This document shows, piece by piece, positions 25,483 to 34,388 of a DNA stretch of 64,000 bases. This DNA is from UM-FILTER-49-7 sp964599895 (GTDB lineage Bacteria > Acidobacteriota > Holophagae > Thermotomaculales > Thermotomaculaceae): NCBI GenBank assembly GCA_964599895.1, contig CAZRHT010000005.1, positions 1 to 64,000 on the forward strand, given 5' to 3'. The notes beneath the pieces were generated by a model, which did not search any database, had not been told where the DNA came from, and was given only the letters and a program-made list of their open reading frames with translations. The first letter of the stretch is position 1; every line of letters begins with the position of its first letter. The position numbers and the translations under genes are program-made.

Positions 25483-27260
25483 AAAAGGAAGACCGCAAGC
25501 TTTTTTCCCATCGCTTTCATGAAGAATCTATTTTTGTTCACACTACGGATGAGGATCTCAATCCCTGGGATCGGACCCGGATTGTGGCGGTTCTGGTAAA
25601 CGAAACGGGGATTGATTATCAGCTTGCGGACAAAATCAGCGAGGAGATTCAAACCACAGTGTTCTCTTCCGGAATCCGGGTTGTAACTTCGGAACTGGTA
25701 CGGGAACTGGTAAATGCCAAACTGATTGAGTACCGGTTTGAGAAGGCAAGGGATCGAAATAAGCGTCTGGGACTCTCTCTCCATGATGTGAGCGGGCTGT
25801 TGCGATTTTCAGCCGTCCACTATCCTGGTCCCGTACCGTCTCCCGCCGGAACAGGTGCAATCATGTCGGATATTCTGAAGCGGCAGTTTGCCCTTTCCGA
25901 TATCTATCCGGCCCACCTGCACCGTATGCATCTGGAGGGAAGATTCAACGTTCATGGCCTTTCAACACCAGACAGGCCCTGGAAGGTTTACCTGAATGCG
26001 ATGGATCTCCTGAAATTCTCATATGGAGTTGGTGGCCTTGTGCTTGAGACGCCAAAAACGCCGGTCCGGTTTGTCGGGAACTTTCTGAAACTGAATGCGG
26101 TTTTATCCGGTTTTGTGGGAGAAGGAGTTCACTGGACCGGGATTGAAGATGCTCTGCTCGCTCTGGGGACCACCGAGACTGAGCTCCCCGACATGTGCGC
26201 CGGACTCATTCAATCCAGCATGACGGCCTTATCCACAACAGAGAAGGGAACAGGGCGGGCATTCCACTTTTCCCGTCCAGGTGTAATTGATTCGGTTGTA
26301 TCCAGGATGCTGGAGGAAAAAATTCTCAATGCTTTCATCACAACTGAAAGCAATAACTGGTTTCCCTCCCCCTTTCTGGTCATGAACAATAAAATTCCGA
26401 TGGAGACAACATATATTCTGGAATCCATATCCCTGAATCTGCCGGGATTGGCGATTCGTTCCATTGTGGAGGACACAACACCAGAGGTGGAATTGAAACG
26501 ACTGATGCACAAAGCCCTGGAGCTGTTCGCGAGAAAGAGAGTTTTTCTTGAAAAGGTGTCCGCGGTACGACCGGGAGGTCCGCTGGATCTGTTGAATCAT
26601 CTTGGTTTCAATCCCTCGCTATCTCCCTGTGTGGTCGCCGTCTGTGGCTTGAATGAGTGGTCCAGAGTTCTGCTGGATGGAGATATGGACGATGGCCCCG
26701 ACCGGTTTACCCGCGCAGATGAATTTCTGTCCACTATTCAAAAGCAGGTTTTTGAAGCGTCAAAACAGGGGAAGATCAAGCTTTTTCTGGGCACAGCGGA
26801 TCAGGGTGAGGCTGTGTACCGGTTTGCCCGCCTGGACCTGAAATTTCAGCCGTTTTACGCAAGCCGGATACTCAACGGGGAAATTCGGGAAGGCTCGGTT
26901 TATTATACAAAAGATGCGGCTTTGCCAAGTGATAAGCCATTGGATATAAAGAAGAAAGCAGAGCTTGAAGGGACGTTCCAGCGTAAGTTTGATCTGCCGT
27001 TTCGAACGGTTGTAAAGTGCCTTGATCCGGATCAGCTTCCGGCCGAACATTTTGCCAAAACTTTACAACATTTGCTTTTGACACAGGATTTCTCTATCTG
27101 CTATAATTGCTTCACTATGGAATCTGGTGTTTATCAAACGTGCCCATCATGTCACAGTACTGAAGTTGCAACCTATTTCTCCGGAAACGAAGGTTACGAA
27201 TGTGCGCTGGGGCAAACAAGAACTGAGAGCATGGAAAACAGCAGATTTTTCTTTTATTAA
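25479..27260 (+). CDS. NrdD-like protein lacking catalytic cysteines (probable pseudoenzyme)
   Basis: This 593-residue protein resembles class III anaerobic ribonucleotide reductase. An ATP-cone-like N-terminus (about 20-95) is followed by an NrdD-type barrel: HRMHLEGRFNVHGL (about 148-161) matches the HRQGDYHIHDL of the true NrdD in this window, and SISLNLPGLA matches VTVNLPRLG. A C-terminal zinc site follows (CYNC 541-544, CPSC 555-558). The active-site cysteines are gone: GYCAGW is replaced by a Cys-free stretch and MCCRL by a Cys-free LVMNNKIPM. The glycyl radical loop RVxGY reads GNEGY, with Gly572 kept. It is therefore probably not a reductase. It overlaps dnaJ by four bases, suggesting a stress or regulatory role (inference). 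Confidence 0.82.
   Translation: MKKEDRKLFSHRFHEESIFVHTTDEDLNPWDRTRIVAVLVNETGIDYQLADKISEEIQTTVFSSGIRVVTSELVRELVNAKLIEYRFEKARDRNKRLGLSLHDVSGLLRFSAVHYPGPVPSPAGTGAIMSDILKRQFALSDIYPAHLHRMHLEGRFNVHGLSTPDRPWKVYLNAMDLLKFSYGVGGLVLETPKTPVRFVGNFLKLNAVLSGFVGEGVHWTGIEDALLALGTTETELPDMCAGLIQSSMTALSTTEKGTGRAFHFSRPGVIDSVVSRMLEEKILNAFITTESNNWFPSPFLVMNNKIPMETTYILESISLNLPGLAIRSIVEDTTPEVELKRLMHKALELFARKRVFLEKVSAVRPGGPLDLLNHLGFNPSLSPCVVAVCGLNEWSRVLLDGDMDDGPDRFTRADEFLSTIQKQVFEASKQGKIKLFLGTADQGEAVYRFARLDLKFQPFYASRILNGEIREGSVYYTKDAALPSDKPLDIKKKAELEGTFQRKFDLPFRTVVKCLDPDQLPAEHFAKTLQHLLLTQDFSICYNCFTMESGVYQTCPSCHSTEVATYFSGNEGYECALGQTRTESMENSRFFFY
27078..27107 (+). promoter_or_regulatory. Perfect consensus sigma-70 promoter inside the NrdD-like gene
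   Basis: TTGACA (27078-27083), an 18-base spacer and TATAAT (27102-27107) match consensus exactly. The -10 hexamer is in frame and encodes the Tyr-Asn between two zinc-site cysteines. It should drive the TonB-dependent receptor with a leader of about 180 bases. Confidence 0.7.
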
Positions 27261-27292
27261 GGTTTGGTTATTATTCCCAAAGGAGGTCGTTT

Positions 27293-30193
27293 ATGAAGAA
27301 TCGAATCCTGATGTTTGTGTTAGGGTTCCTGCTTTGCGGTGTCACTGCGTTTGCGCAGATGAGCACGAAAGCCACTGTCAACGGTCTGGTAGTCGATGAT
27401 CAGGGAACTGCGCTTCCCGGCGTCACCGTCGTACTGACCAGCGTGGAACAGGGTACCAAGCGTACCGTTGTTACAGATGCCAACGGGAAGTTCCGTGCTC
27501 CCTTCCTGCCGCTGGGCACTTACACAGTAGATGCCAGTCTCCCTGGTTTTGGTAGCTACAGTGCAAAGGACCTGAGGCTGGGCCTGGGTGATATTGTGAA
27601 CTACAAGATTACCATGAAGCCGGAAAAACTGGCTGAATCTATTGTGGTTACGGCAGAAAAGCCGCTGATTGAAACCCAGAAGGTGGACGTTACCGCCAGT
27701 ATCGGTGATGACTACATTGAGAACCTGCCGGTGGCAAACCGTGATTTCAAGGACTTTGTCCTTTTAACCCCTGGTGTTTCAGAGGCTGAAGGAGCCCGGG
27801 TCACGGGAATTGGAACCCGGGGAATCATGAACAACCTGCAGATTGACGGCGCCGGTTACAACTCGACCTTCTTTGGCGAGCAGCGCGGTTCTACCCGAAT
27901 TCCTTTCACCTTTTCCCAGGAAACCATCAAGGAATTCAACGTGGTGTCCAACGGCTACTCCGCAAAATACGGAGATGCCAGCGGTCTGATAATCAACGCT
28001 GTTACAAAGTCAGGTTCCAACGATTACCATGGCAGCGCCCACTGGTTCCGTCAGACTGACAGCATGATGAATGCCAATGCCCCATCTGAGTATGATCCTC
28101 TTCCGCTGAGCATGAGAACGAACGACTTTACCAAAAACCAGTTCGGTTTTACCTTGTCCGGTCCAATTATCAAGGACAAACTGTTCTTCTTTGTGGCCTA
28201 CGATGCCCAGCGCAGGAAATCTACCTTTTTCTGGAAGTTCAATGAGAAAACCGGTTACGATGCGTTTGCAGCAGCCTTCCCCGATATCGTGGCTGCCAAC
28301 GAATACGCGGCTCCGGAAACTGAAGACAACGATGTATATTTCGTGAAATTGGATTGGCAGATCAATGATAACCATCGGCTGTCCCTTCGTGTAAACCGCC
28401 AGGAATTTGAGGCCCAGAACGGAACCAACAGCCACAACTATGTGACCGACGGTGTTACAAGCAATGGTCTTGAAGTGGACAACTCCACTTCCGTGGTTCT
28501 TGAGCTGACCTCTATCCTGTCCGACAATATGTTCAACGAGGCCCGTTTCCAATGGTCCCAGGAAAACCGTCCCCGGTATGCGAATGATACGTCCACAATG
28601 GAAGTTATCATTGGCAACTATGACGCGTATTTTGGCCAGAATAACTTCCTGCCCAACTGGTTGAACGAAACAATTCATGAATTTATGGATGATTTTACCT
28701 GGACGATTACTGACAGTCACACACTGAAAGCCGGTGTTCGTTATGCCCAGTACGATTATGATGACTCGTTCTTCCGCTATCAGGGTGGTTCCCTGCGGTT
28801 TTACGGTGGGTACTATGATTTTCTACATTGGATGGATGATGATCCCAGCAATGATCCCGATCCGTACGATATGAAATATACCCAGTCTTTCAGCCCCATC
28901 AACGGTGTTGTAAAGTACAGTGCTGATGAAATGGATGCCTACCTCCAGGATAGCTGGCAGTTCAATTCCAAGACCCTTGTGGAATATGGAATCCGCTATA
29001 CCAGCCAGAAATTCGATAAGATGATCAACCCCAATCCGGAACTGGCAGCCCTTGGCCTGGAAGGAACACCGGATGAAAGCAACATTGCACCTCGTCTCGG
29101 CATCACCTATGACATCACCGGCGAAGGCACAGACCTGATCCGCTTCGGCGCCGGCCTGTTCTACAACCGGACCCCGTCCCTTCTGGTTGCCAATGCTATG
29201 CTGACCAACGGGGTTAACGTAATCCGCAACGATTTCCGCCCCGGCGATCCCCTCTTCCCGACCAATCTCACCGACCGGATTCTACCGTCGGAAATCGATC
29301 CCCAGAACCCGTATCCCCCGGATGTATTTGTGTTCAGTCCGGACTTCCAGAATCCTTACGTGTTCAAGACCAGCCTTTCCTATGAAAAGGCGTTGAATGA
29401 TGTATGGAAAGTGGGCGTGGATCTGAAGTACACCCGTGGTTATCATTTTGAGAGTAAAATAGATACTAACCTCGGTATTAAGGATGCAAATCATGACGGT
29501 GTGCAGGATGTTGACGCGTACGGCCGTCCGCTGTGGGATAAATATAACCGACCCAACCCGAACTTCCGAAAGTTCATGACCTTCATGTCTGAGGGCGAAT
29601 CCAAGGCATCCTCCATTACCTTCCGGGCAAGCAAGAAATTCTCCGACCGGTGGAGCATGTTTGCTTCCTACACACTGTCCAGCTCCTATGACACAGATAC
29701 AAACGAGCGATCAGTGTCTTCCTCCAGTGACTATGGAACCAACCCGGCCAATTTGATGGCTGACTGGGGACGCTCCAGTTACTACAACAAGTCACAGTTC
29801 AAGTTTTCCTGGACAGTGCTGTTGTGGTACGACATCCGTTTTTCCGGTTATCACCGGTTCTACTCAGGTCGTCCCTACACGGTTACCTCCGGTTATGATG
29901 ATAACGGTGATGACTACTACAACGACTATGCTGTGATTGACGGCGTATTGGGTTCCCGGAACACCTACCGCCAGCCGAACTACAATCGGACGGATATCCG
30001 GTTGTCCCGTCGGTTTAACTTCATGAACCATCAATCCATTGAGATTATTTTTGATATGTTCAATGTGTTTGACAGTTCCAACTATTACACGACGCTTACC
30101 AGCTACCGCTATGATGCCGCAAATCTTGGCGCCCTGGATCGGGCAACTCTGACGCCCCGCCAGTATCAGCTTGGTATCAAGTATCGGTTCTAA
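27293..30193 (+). CDS. Oar-like TonB-dependent outer-membrane receptor
   Basis: This 966-residue outer-membrane protein has a signal peptide (MKNRILMFVLGFLLCGVTAFAQ). A carboxypeptidase-regulatory-like beta domain follows (VNGLVVDDQGTALPGVTVVL), then a plug (NLQIDGAGYN, TKSGSNDYHG) and a 22-strand-type barrel ending in a C-terminal Phe (QLGIKYRF), the usual BAM signal. This architecture is the Oar/carboxypeptidase-regulatory class often expanded in Acidobacteriota. It should import an unknown large substrate using TonB energy. AAAGGAGG seven bases before the ATG suggests high expression. No SusD partner is present. Confidence 0.92.
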   Translation: MKNRILMFVLGFLLCGVTAFAQMSTKATVNGLVVDDQGTALPGVTVVLTSVEQGTKRTVVTDANGKFRAPFLPLGTYTVDASLPGFGSYSAKDLRLGLGDIVNYKITMKPEKLAESIVVTAEKPLIETQKVDVTASIGDDYIENLPVANRDFKDFVLLTPGVSEAEGARVTGIGTRGIMNNLQIDGAGYNSTFFGEQRGSTRIPFTFSQETIKEFNVVSNGYSAKYGDASGLIINAVTKSGSNDYHGSAHWFRQTDSMMNANAPSEYDPLPLSMRTNDFTKNQFGFTLSGPIIKDKLFFFVAYDAQRRKSTFFWKFNEKTGYDAFAAAFPDIVAANEYAAPETEDNDVYFVKLDWQINDNHRLSLRVNRQEFEAQNGTNSHNYVTDGVTSNGLEVDNSTSVVLELTSILSDNMFNEARFQWSQENRPRYANDTSTMEVIIGNYDAYFGQNNFLPNWLNETIHEFMDDFTWTITDSHTLKAGVRYAQYDYDDSFFRYQGGSLRFYGGYYDFLHWMDDDPSNDPDPYDMKYTQSFSPINGVVKYSADEMDAYLQDSWQFNSKTLVEYGIRYTSQKFDKMINPNPELAALGLEGTPDESNIAPRLGITYDITGEGTDLIRFGAGLFYNRTPSLLVANAMLTNGVNVIRNDFRPGDPLFPTNLTDRILPSEIDPQNPYPPDVFVFSPDFQNPYVFKTSLSYEKALNDVWKVGVDLKYTRGYHFESKIDTNLGIKDANHDGVQDVDAYGRPLWDKYNRPNPNFRKFMTFMSEGESKASSITFRASKKFSDRWSMFASYTLSSSYDTDTNERSVSSSSDYGTNPANLMADWGRSSYYNKSQFKFSWTVLLWYDIRFSGYHRFYSGRPYTVTSGYDDNGDDYYNDYAVIDGVLGSRNTYRQPNYNRTDIRLSRRFNFMNHQSIEIIFDMFNVFDSSNYYTTLTSYRYDAANLGALDRATLTPRQYQLGIKYRF

Positions 30194-30217
30194 CTGCCTT
30201 ATTCACAGGTAAAACGG

Positions 30218-30245
30218 AGGCCCGCCGAAAGGCGGGCCTTTTCTT
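30218..30245 (+). terminator. Rho-independent terminator of the TonB-dependent receptor
   Basis: AGGCCCGCC, a GAAA tetraloop and GGCGGGCCT form a perfect nine-pair stem followed by a T-rich tail. It lies 25 bases after the stop codon. The opposite strand has no U-tract directly after the stem, so it is probably one-directional. Confidence 0.92.
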
Positions 30246-30255
30246 ATTTACAGAG

Positions 30256-30358
30256 AAGTTTAAGTTTAAGTCCGAAGCAGATAAGGAAGAATCAGTTAGT
30301 TTCAAGTAGTCTGTTACCTGTCTGTCTTTACTTGAACCTAAACTCAGATTCAAACTTG
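30256..30358. repeat. Intergenic GTTTAA inverted repeat, copy D
   Basis: The left arm has AAGTTT-type units running into AGTCCG (30256-30275). The right arm (30330-30358) has complementary ACTTGAAC and TTCAAACTTG units. The spacer is about 55 bases and contains a TCTGTCTTTA tract like copy C. It fills the gap between the receptor terminator and the convergent symporter gene. Confidence 0.55.
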
Positions 30359-30365
30359 ATTCTTC

Positions 30366-31748
30366 TTAACCTTGCCTTCCACTCAACCTTGGCTCCGCTG
30401 GGTTCAGAGCAGATCCACCGAAGAATAAGAGAAGGGCTGCGCCAAATGAGATGAGAATGTAGGAAATCCCGTTTGCTCCGGGGATTGCAAACCAGCCATG
30501 TTTCTCAAAGGCGTATAAGGCAATGGTAAGAATGGGGGCCAGTGCCAGCACCGACAGAACACCTGCCTTTTTCCCAACCGGCAGGTAGCATGCCAGCACC
30601 GGCAGAAAGAGGGTTGTGGACAGGATGCCGGAAGAAAGGTAAAAGGCGTCCTTCAGGGAATTGGAATAAATCCCGAAGAGAAAAGCAAGTCCCGCAGTAA
30701 GCCAGACAGCCATTATATTTCGGTTCAATGTGCGTTTTTCCGTCAGGTCATAGCTCAAGGTCATGGCTGCGACGTTGATGCAGGTATCAATGGTGGACAT
30801 GGATGCCGCAATCAGTCCAATGGCAGCCAGTGCTACAAGAACCGGGTGATGAAGTTGGGCAAGAAGCCAGGCCACGCCCTTTGTTCCGCTGGTCATTCCG
30901 GCGGGGAGGAAAGCAGCTACCAGCAGCGGCATGAGAAATACGAAAATAACAGCGTTCAGTAGAGAAATCCCCATGGCTTTCCTTGCTTCCCGACCGTTAC
31001 GGGTGATCTGGAGGCGAATCCAGATATCGGTTTCAGCCAGCCACCCGGGAAGATAGGCAACAAAAGTCAACACAACAAAAAGGGGCTGAATCCGGTGAAA
31101 ATCCAGTTTCATCACGGCCGGGTTCACCGGATGGGATGAGAAACCTGCCCCGAGGATGATGATAAAGAACAACGCAACCAGAATGTACTGGATCACATCG
31201 GTGACTATGACCGCATTGGTGCCACTGAAGGACATGTAAATGGCAATGACAAAGGCGATGATGAAAAGTAGTAATGACTGGGATATACCCATGGTGCCTG
31301 CGAGCAGCGAAGCAGCAACATCCATTTCCGCCCCGGCCCAGATGATGAAAACCAGCAGAATCGGAATGGCGGCCAGTTTCCCGGCTGTCTTTCCAAACTT
31401 TCCGGCGATCAGTTCCGGCTGGCTGAAAACAGGGATGTTGCGAAGACGTGGCGCCAGCCAGAGAAAGGTACCCAGTACAATAATCCAGGGCAGACTCAGA
31501 ACAAAAAATCCCCCGAGGCCGTACTGAAGAAAAACTTCGATGCCATACACCACACTCCAGCTGATGGACATGAAGGTGGCGGAAAGGGATATCCCGGCGC
31601 GAAGCCCGGAAACGGAACGGTTTTCTGTCCAGAATCCGTCCGGATCGGACAGACGCTTGGAAATGAAAGTAAAACTCAGTATCAGGGCAATATAAGCAAT
31701 AAATACAATCAGGTAAATGCCTGCGGTACCGGAGGAAAAGTGGCTCAT
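30366..31748 (-). CDS. Sodium/solute symporter (SSS family)
   Basis: This 460-residue membrane protein has about thirteen hydrophobic helices and the SSS pattern. GLRAGISLSATFMSISWSVVYG lies in the first core helix, and the sodium-site region IAASMSTIDTCINVAAM in the eighth. Substrate could be an amino acid, sugar or organic acid and is not readable. It overlaps tsaD by four bases and is the last gene of a long minus-strand operon. Confidence 0.88.
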   Translation of the reverse strand: MSHFSSGTAGIYLIVFIAYIALILSFTFISKRLSDPDGFWTENRSVSGLRAGISLSATFMSISWSVVYGIEVFLQYGLGGFFVLSLPWIIVLGTFLWLAPRLRNIPVFSQPELIAGKFGKTAGKLAAIPILLVFIIWAGAEMDVAASLLAGTMGISQSLLLFIIAFVIAIYMSFSGTNAVIVTDVIQYILVALFFIIILGAGFSSHPVNPAVMKLDFHRIQPLFVVLTFVAYLPGWLAETDIWIRLQITRNGREARKAMGISLLNAVIFVFLMPLLVAAFLPAGMTSGTKGVAWLLAQLHHPVLVALAAIGLIAASMSTIDTCINVAAMTLSYDLTEKRTLNRNIMAVWLTAGLAFLFGIYSNSLKDAFYLSSGILSTTLFLPVLACYLPVGKKAGVLSVLALAPILTIALYAFEKHGWFAIPGANGISYILISFGAALLLFFGGSALNPAEPRLSGRQG

Positions 31749-32746
31749 GATTGCAGAATCCAGGTGGAAAAGGCCTCCTGGTGGAGCGGAGCCGATGCTT
31801 CTTTACGTTTCATCCATGCCAGTGATGCTACCATGGCTCCGTTATCTGTGGCGTACTTCATTGAAGGAATAAATGTGCGTTCACCGAAGGCGGCATGGAA
31901 TCGTTTCCGAAGGTAGGAGTTTGCGGAAACGCCACCTGCCAGAATTACAGACTCAAAGGGCTTTTCTCTTTCAAAACGCTTGATTCTATCGATAAGAATG
32001 TCGGCAACAGTCTTCTGGAAGGAAGCTGCAAGTCCGGACAAATCCAGTGCGTCTTCCTCTTCCCGAATCAGACGGAACATGGCTGTTTTGATTCCGGAAA
32101 AGCTCATGTCAAGGGACCGGTCGGACATTCTGGGACGGGGAAGGGGGTATCGATTTTCATCCCCGGTTTCTGCCAGTTTGTCAATTACCGGTCCGCCGGG
32201 ATAGCCCAGTCCCATCATTTTGGACAGTTTGTCGAAGGCTTCCCCTACAGCGTCGTCCCTGGTACGGGCCAATAGGGATAAGTTTCGATCTTCATCAATA
32301 CGAAAGAGGTGAGTGTGGCCACCGGATGCCACAAATGCGGCTGCCGGAAAGCGGATAGCATTGCCGAATTCAATGAAAGCACTCTGAATATGGCTTTCAA
32401 TATGATTCAGTGGGATCAGCGGGACGCCGGATGAGAACGAGAGTGCCTTGGCAAAGGAGAGCCCCACAAGCAGAGAGCCCAGTAATCCCGGGCCAACAGT
32501 TACACCAATGAGGTCGATGTCATGAATGGTCTTATCGGCCTTCTTCATTGCTTGCCGGTACACGGTGCGGATGTTTTTGACATGTTCCCGGGATGCGAGT
32601 TCCGGCACGACACCCCCGTATTCGCTATGGACCGGAATCTGGGATGATACAATTGAAGAGAGAACAGTTGTCCCGTTTTCTACCACAGCGATACAGGTAT
32701 CGTCACAGGAAGATTCAATGCCAAGGGCGCGGAAAATTTCTGCCAT
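31745..32746 (-). CDS. tsaD: tRNA t6A modification protein TsaD
   Basis: This ASKHA-fold protein transfers threonylcarbamoyl to A37 of ANN-decoding tRNAs together with TsaB, TsaC and TsaE (not in this window). The metal motif HxxxH is in LNHIESHIQSAF. Other signatures are GIESSCDDT, SGGHTHL and ILAGGVSANSYLR. The ATG at 32746 is chosen because the family begins at this point; the frame extends upstream only through the overlapping phosphatase gene. Start and preceding stop share one base (TGATG). 333 residues, normal. Confidence 0.96.
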   Translation of the reverse strand: MAEIFRALGIESSCDDTCIAVVENGTTVLSSIVSSQIPVHSEYGGVVPELASREHVKNIRTVYRQAMKKADKTIHDIDLIGVTVGPGLLGSLLVGLSFAKALSFSSGVPLIPLNHIESHIQSAFIEFGNAIRFPAAAFVASGGHTHLFRIDEDRNLSLLARTRDDAVGEAFDKLSKMMGLGYPGGPVIDKLAETGDENRYPLPRPRMSDRSLDMSFSGIKTAMFRLIREEEDALDLSGLAASFQKTVADILIDRIKRFEREKPFESVILAGGVSANSYLRKRFHAAFGERTFIPSMKYATDNGAMVASLAWMKRKEASAPLHQEAFSTWILQS

Positions 32747-33654
32747 CAACCAACTCCGTAATGGATCGCGGTTTTGTGATGAATTTTTCCATTTTCCCCG
32801 ATTACAACCTTTATGTGTCCCACCCAGATGCCGCCCCAACCGACCTGGTGGATCAACGTGGTCCAGCCTTTGGGTGTGGAAACCAGCAGAGGGCTGTCCA
32901 TGAATGTGTGGGAATGGCCACCAACAATCACATCAATACCGTCCACCTGTTGAGCCAGCTGGATATCCCCCGACTCTCCACTTGCACCATCGATTCCCAG
33001 GTGAGACAGGCAGATTACAAGGTCACAGTGCTCAACATCCCGAAGCTGCCGGACGGTCTTTCCTGCTGCCGTCACGGGGTCACCGTATACAAGTCCCAGA
33101 TGGTTCTCCGGCGTGACAAGGCCTTTGAAAGTGACACCCAAACCGAACACGCCGATTTTTGAGTTTGCTTTTTGAACAATGGTGTAAGGTTTTACATGGG
33201 CACGCAACAGCGGGTTTGTGATGGTGTAGTTGGCATTGACCATTTTGAAATCACACTTTTGCATGGCAGCCAGCAATTTGTCCACGCCATTGTCAAAGTC
33301 GTGGTTTCCGAGGGTTCCGATGTCATATCCCAATTCCGACATCAACTCGTAGTCCAGTTTACCTTCGTAGTAGTTGAAATAGGGAGTGCCCTGGAATACA
33401 TCACCTGCATCTACGAAAAGGGTGTTCTGGTAACGGTTGCGTAGCTTTTTGAAGATGGTGGCTCGTCTGGCATAGCCACCCATGCCAGGATAGCGCCGAT
33501 CTGTTTTCGGGAAAGGATCAATGTGAGAATGAACATCATTCGTGTGAATGATATGAAGGGTGTTTTCTTTGGGGAACAACCAATCCATTGGTCTCGCAAG
33601 TGCAGTGGTCCCCGCCATGAGGCCCATGCCCTTGATAAAATCTCTTCTTTTCAT
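32746..33654 (-). CDS. Tat-exported metallophosphoesterase half of a split 5'-nucleotidase
   Basis: This 302-residue protein carries a twin-arginine signal (KRRDFIKGMGLMAGTTALA). It has the UshA/CpdB-type metallophosphoesterase domain only: HTNDVHSH, DAGDVFQG, GNHDFDNG and VGGHSHT supply the dinuclear metal site. The C-terminal nucleotidase domain that normally follows is absent. It is instead encoded by the immediately upstream gene, which overlaps by four bases. Together they probably hydrolyse nucleotides in the periplasm. Confidence 0.9.
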   Translation of the reverse strand: MKRRDFIKGMGLMAGTTALARPMDWLFPKENTLHIIHTNDVHSHIDPFPKTDRRYPGMGGYARRATIFKKLRNRYQNTLFVDAGDVFQGTPYFNYYEGKLDYELMSELGYDIGTLGNHDFDNGVDKLLAAMQKCDFKMVNANYTITNPLLRAHVKPYTIVQKANSKIGVFGLGVTFKGLVTPENHLGLVYGDPVTAAGKTVRQLRDVEHCDLVICLSHLGIDGASGESGDIQLAQQVDGIDVIVGGHSHTFMDSPLLVSTPKGWTTLIHQVGWGGIWVGHIKVVIGENGKIHHKTAIHYGVG

Positions 33655-34388
33655 TGGATGATAATCCTCCCTTCAATCTTCGGGTGGATGACCCGATGCT
33701 TTTTTACGTAGGAAATGAGGGCTTCACGGAGCAGCACGTGGGTGTCCTTGATGAGCTTACCTGTCCACATGGACTCAAGTTCACCACCGCCTTTCACCAG
33801 GTAGTCAATTGTGGCAACGGTGTATGTTTTTTTCTTATCAAGGGTTTCCTGCCCGATATTTGCGTTGATTATGCCGCCGGTGGAAACTATGGTCAGACCG
33901 GAAACAGGAATGCCGCCCTTTTTTACAATTTCAGTGATCATCCCTTCGACCTGTTCGCCTGTGAATCTGGCCAGGACAATACGGTTTCCAAAAGGCATCA
34001 GTTCAAACATGTTTTCAACAGTAATATTTCCTTTGTAAACCGGTGCTCTGAGCCCGCCGTTGTTAGTGATGGCAAAGTCTACGTGTCCAAACTGCCGGGC
34101 TGTATCGAGGATGACATCGGCCACAAAGTCACCGAGCAGGCTTTCCGGATTACCCCGAACCATATCCACCTCTGCTTTTCCTATCACCGTTTTCATCTCT
34201 TTTTCAAGCTGTTCCCGGTACGGTGCGATTGTTTTCTCAACCGCCGGGTCAACGGGGATTTTTGAGGTGACAGCCGTGTGGGTTGCCAGAGCCATGGAGG
34301 CCTTCGGTGCCGGAGTTGAGACCGGAGGGGCCTGGCAGGAGATTGTGGCAAGCAAAACCGCAATCAGGGTCAGTTTCAATTTGTTCAT
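33651..34388 (-). CDS. Lipoprotein with 5'-nucleotidase C-terminal domain
   Basis: This 245-residue protein has a signal peptide ending in a plausible lipobox (LLATISC). It then carries only the substrate-specificity domain of 5'-nucleotidases (SLLGDFVADVILDTA, ITNNGGLRAPVYKGNITVENMFELMPFGN). It lacks the metallophosphoesterase part, which is the next gene downstream. The pair is therefore a split enzyme with the domain genes in reversed order. It overlaps queC upstream by four bases. Confidence 0.88.
   Translation of the reverse strand: MNKLKLTLIAVLLATISCQAPPVSTPAPKASMALATHTAVTSKIPVDPAVEKTIAPYREQLEKEMKTVIGKAEVDMVRGNPESLLGDFVADVILDTARQFGHVDFAITNNGGLRAPVYKGNITVENMFELMPFGNRIVLARFTGEQVEGMITEIVKKGGIPVSGLTIVSTGGIINANIGQETLDKKKTYTVATIDYLVKGGGELESMWTGKLIKDTHVLLREALISYVKKHRVIHPKIEGRIIIQ

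Noticed and set aside
28010..28720. 236-residue minus-strand frame inside the TonB-dependent receptor
   Set aside because: Antisense to a clear receptor gene, with no ribosome-binding site or family resemblance.
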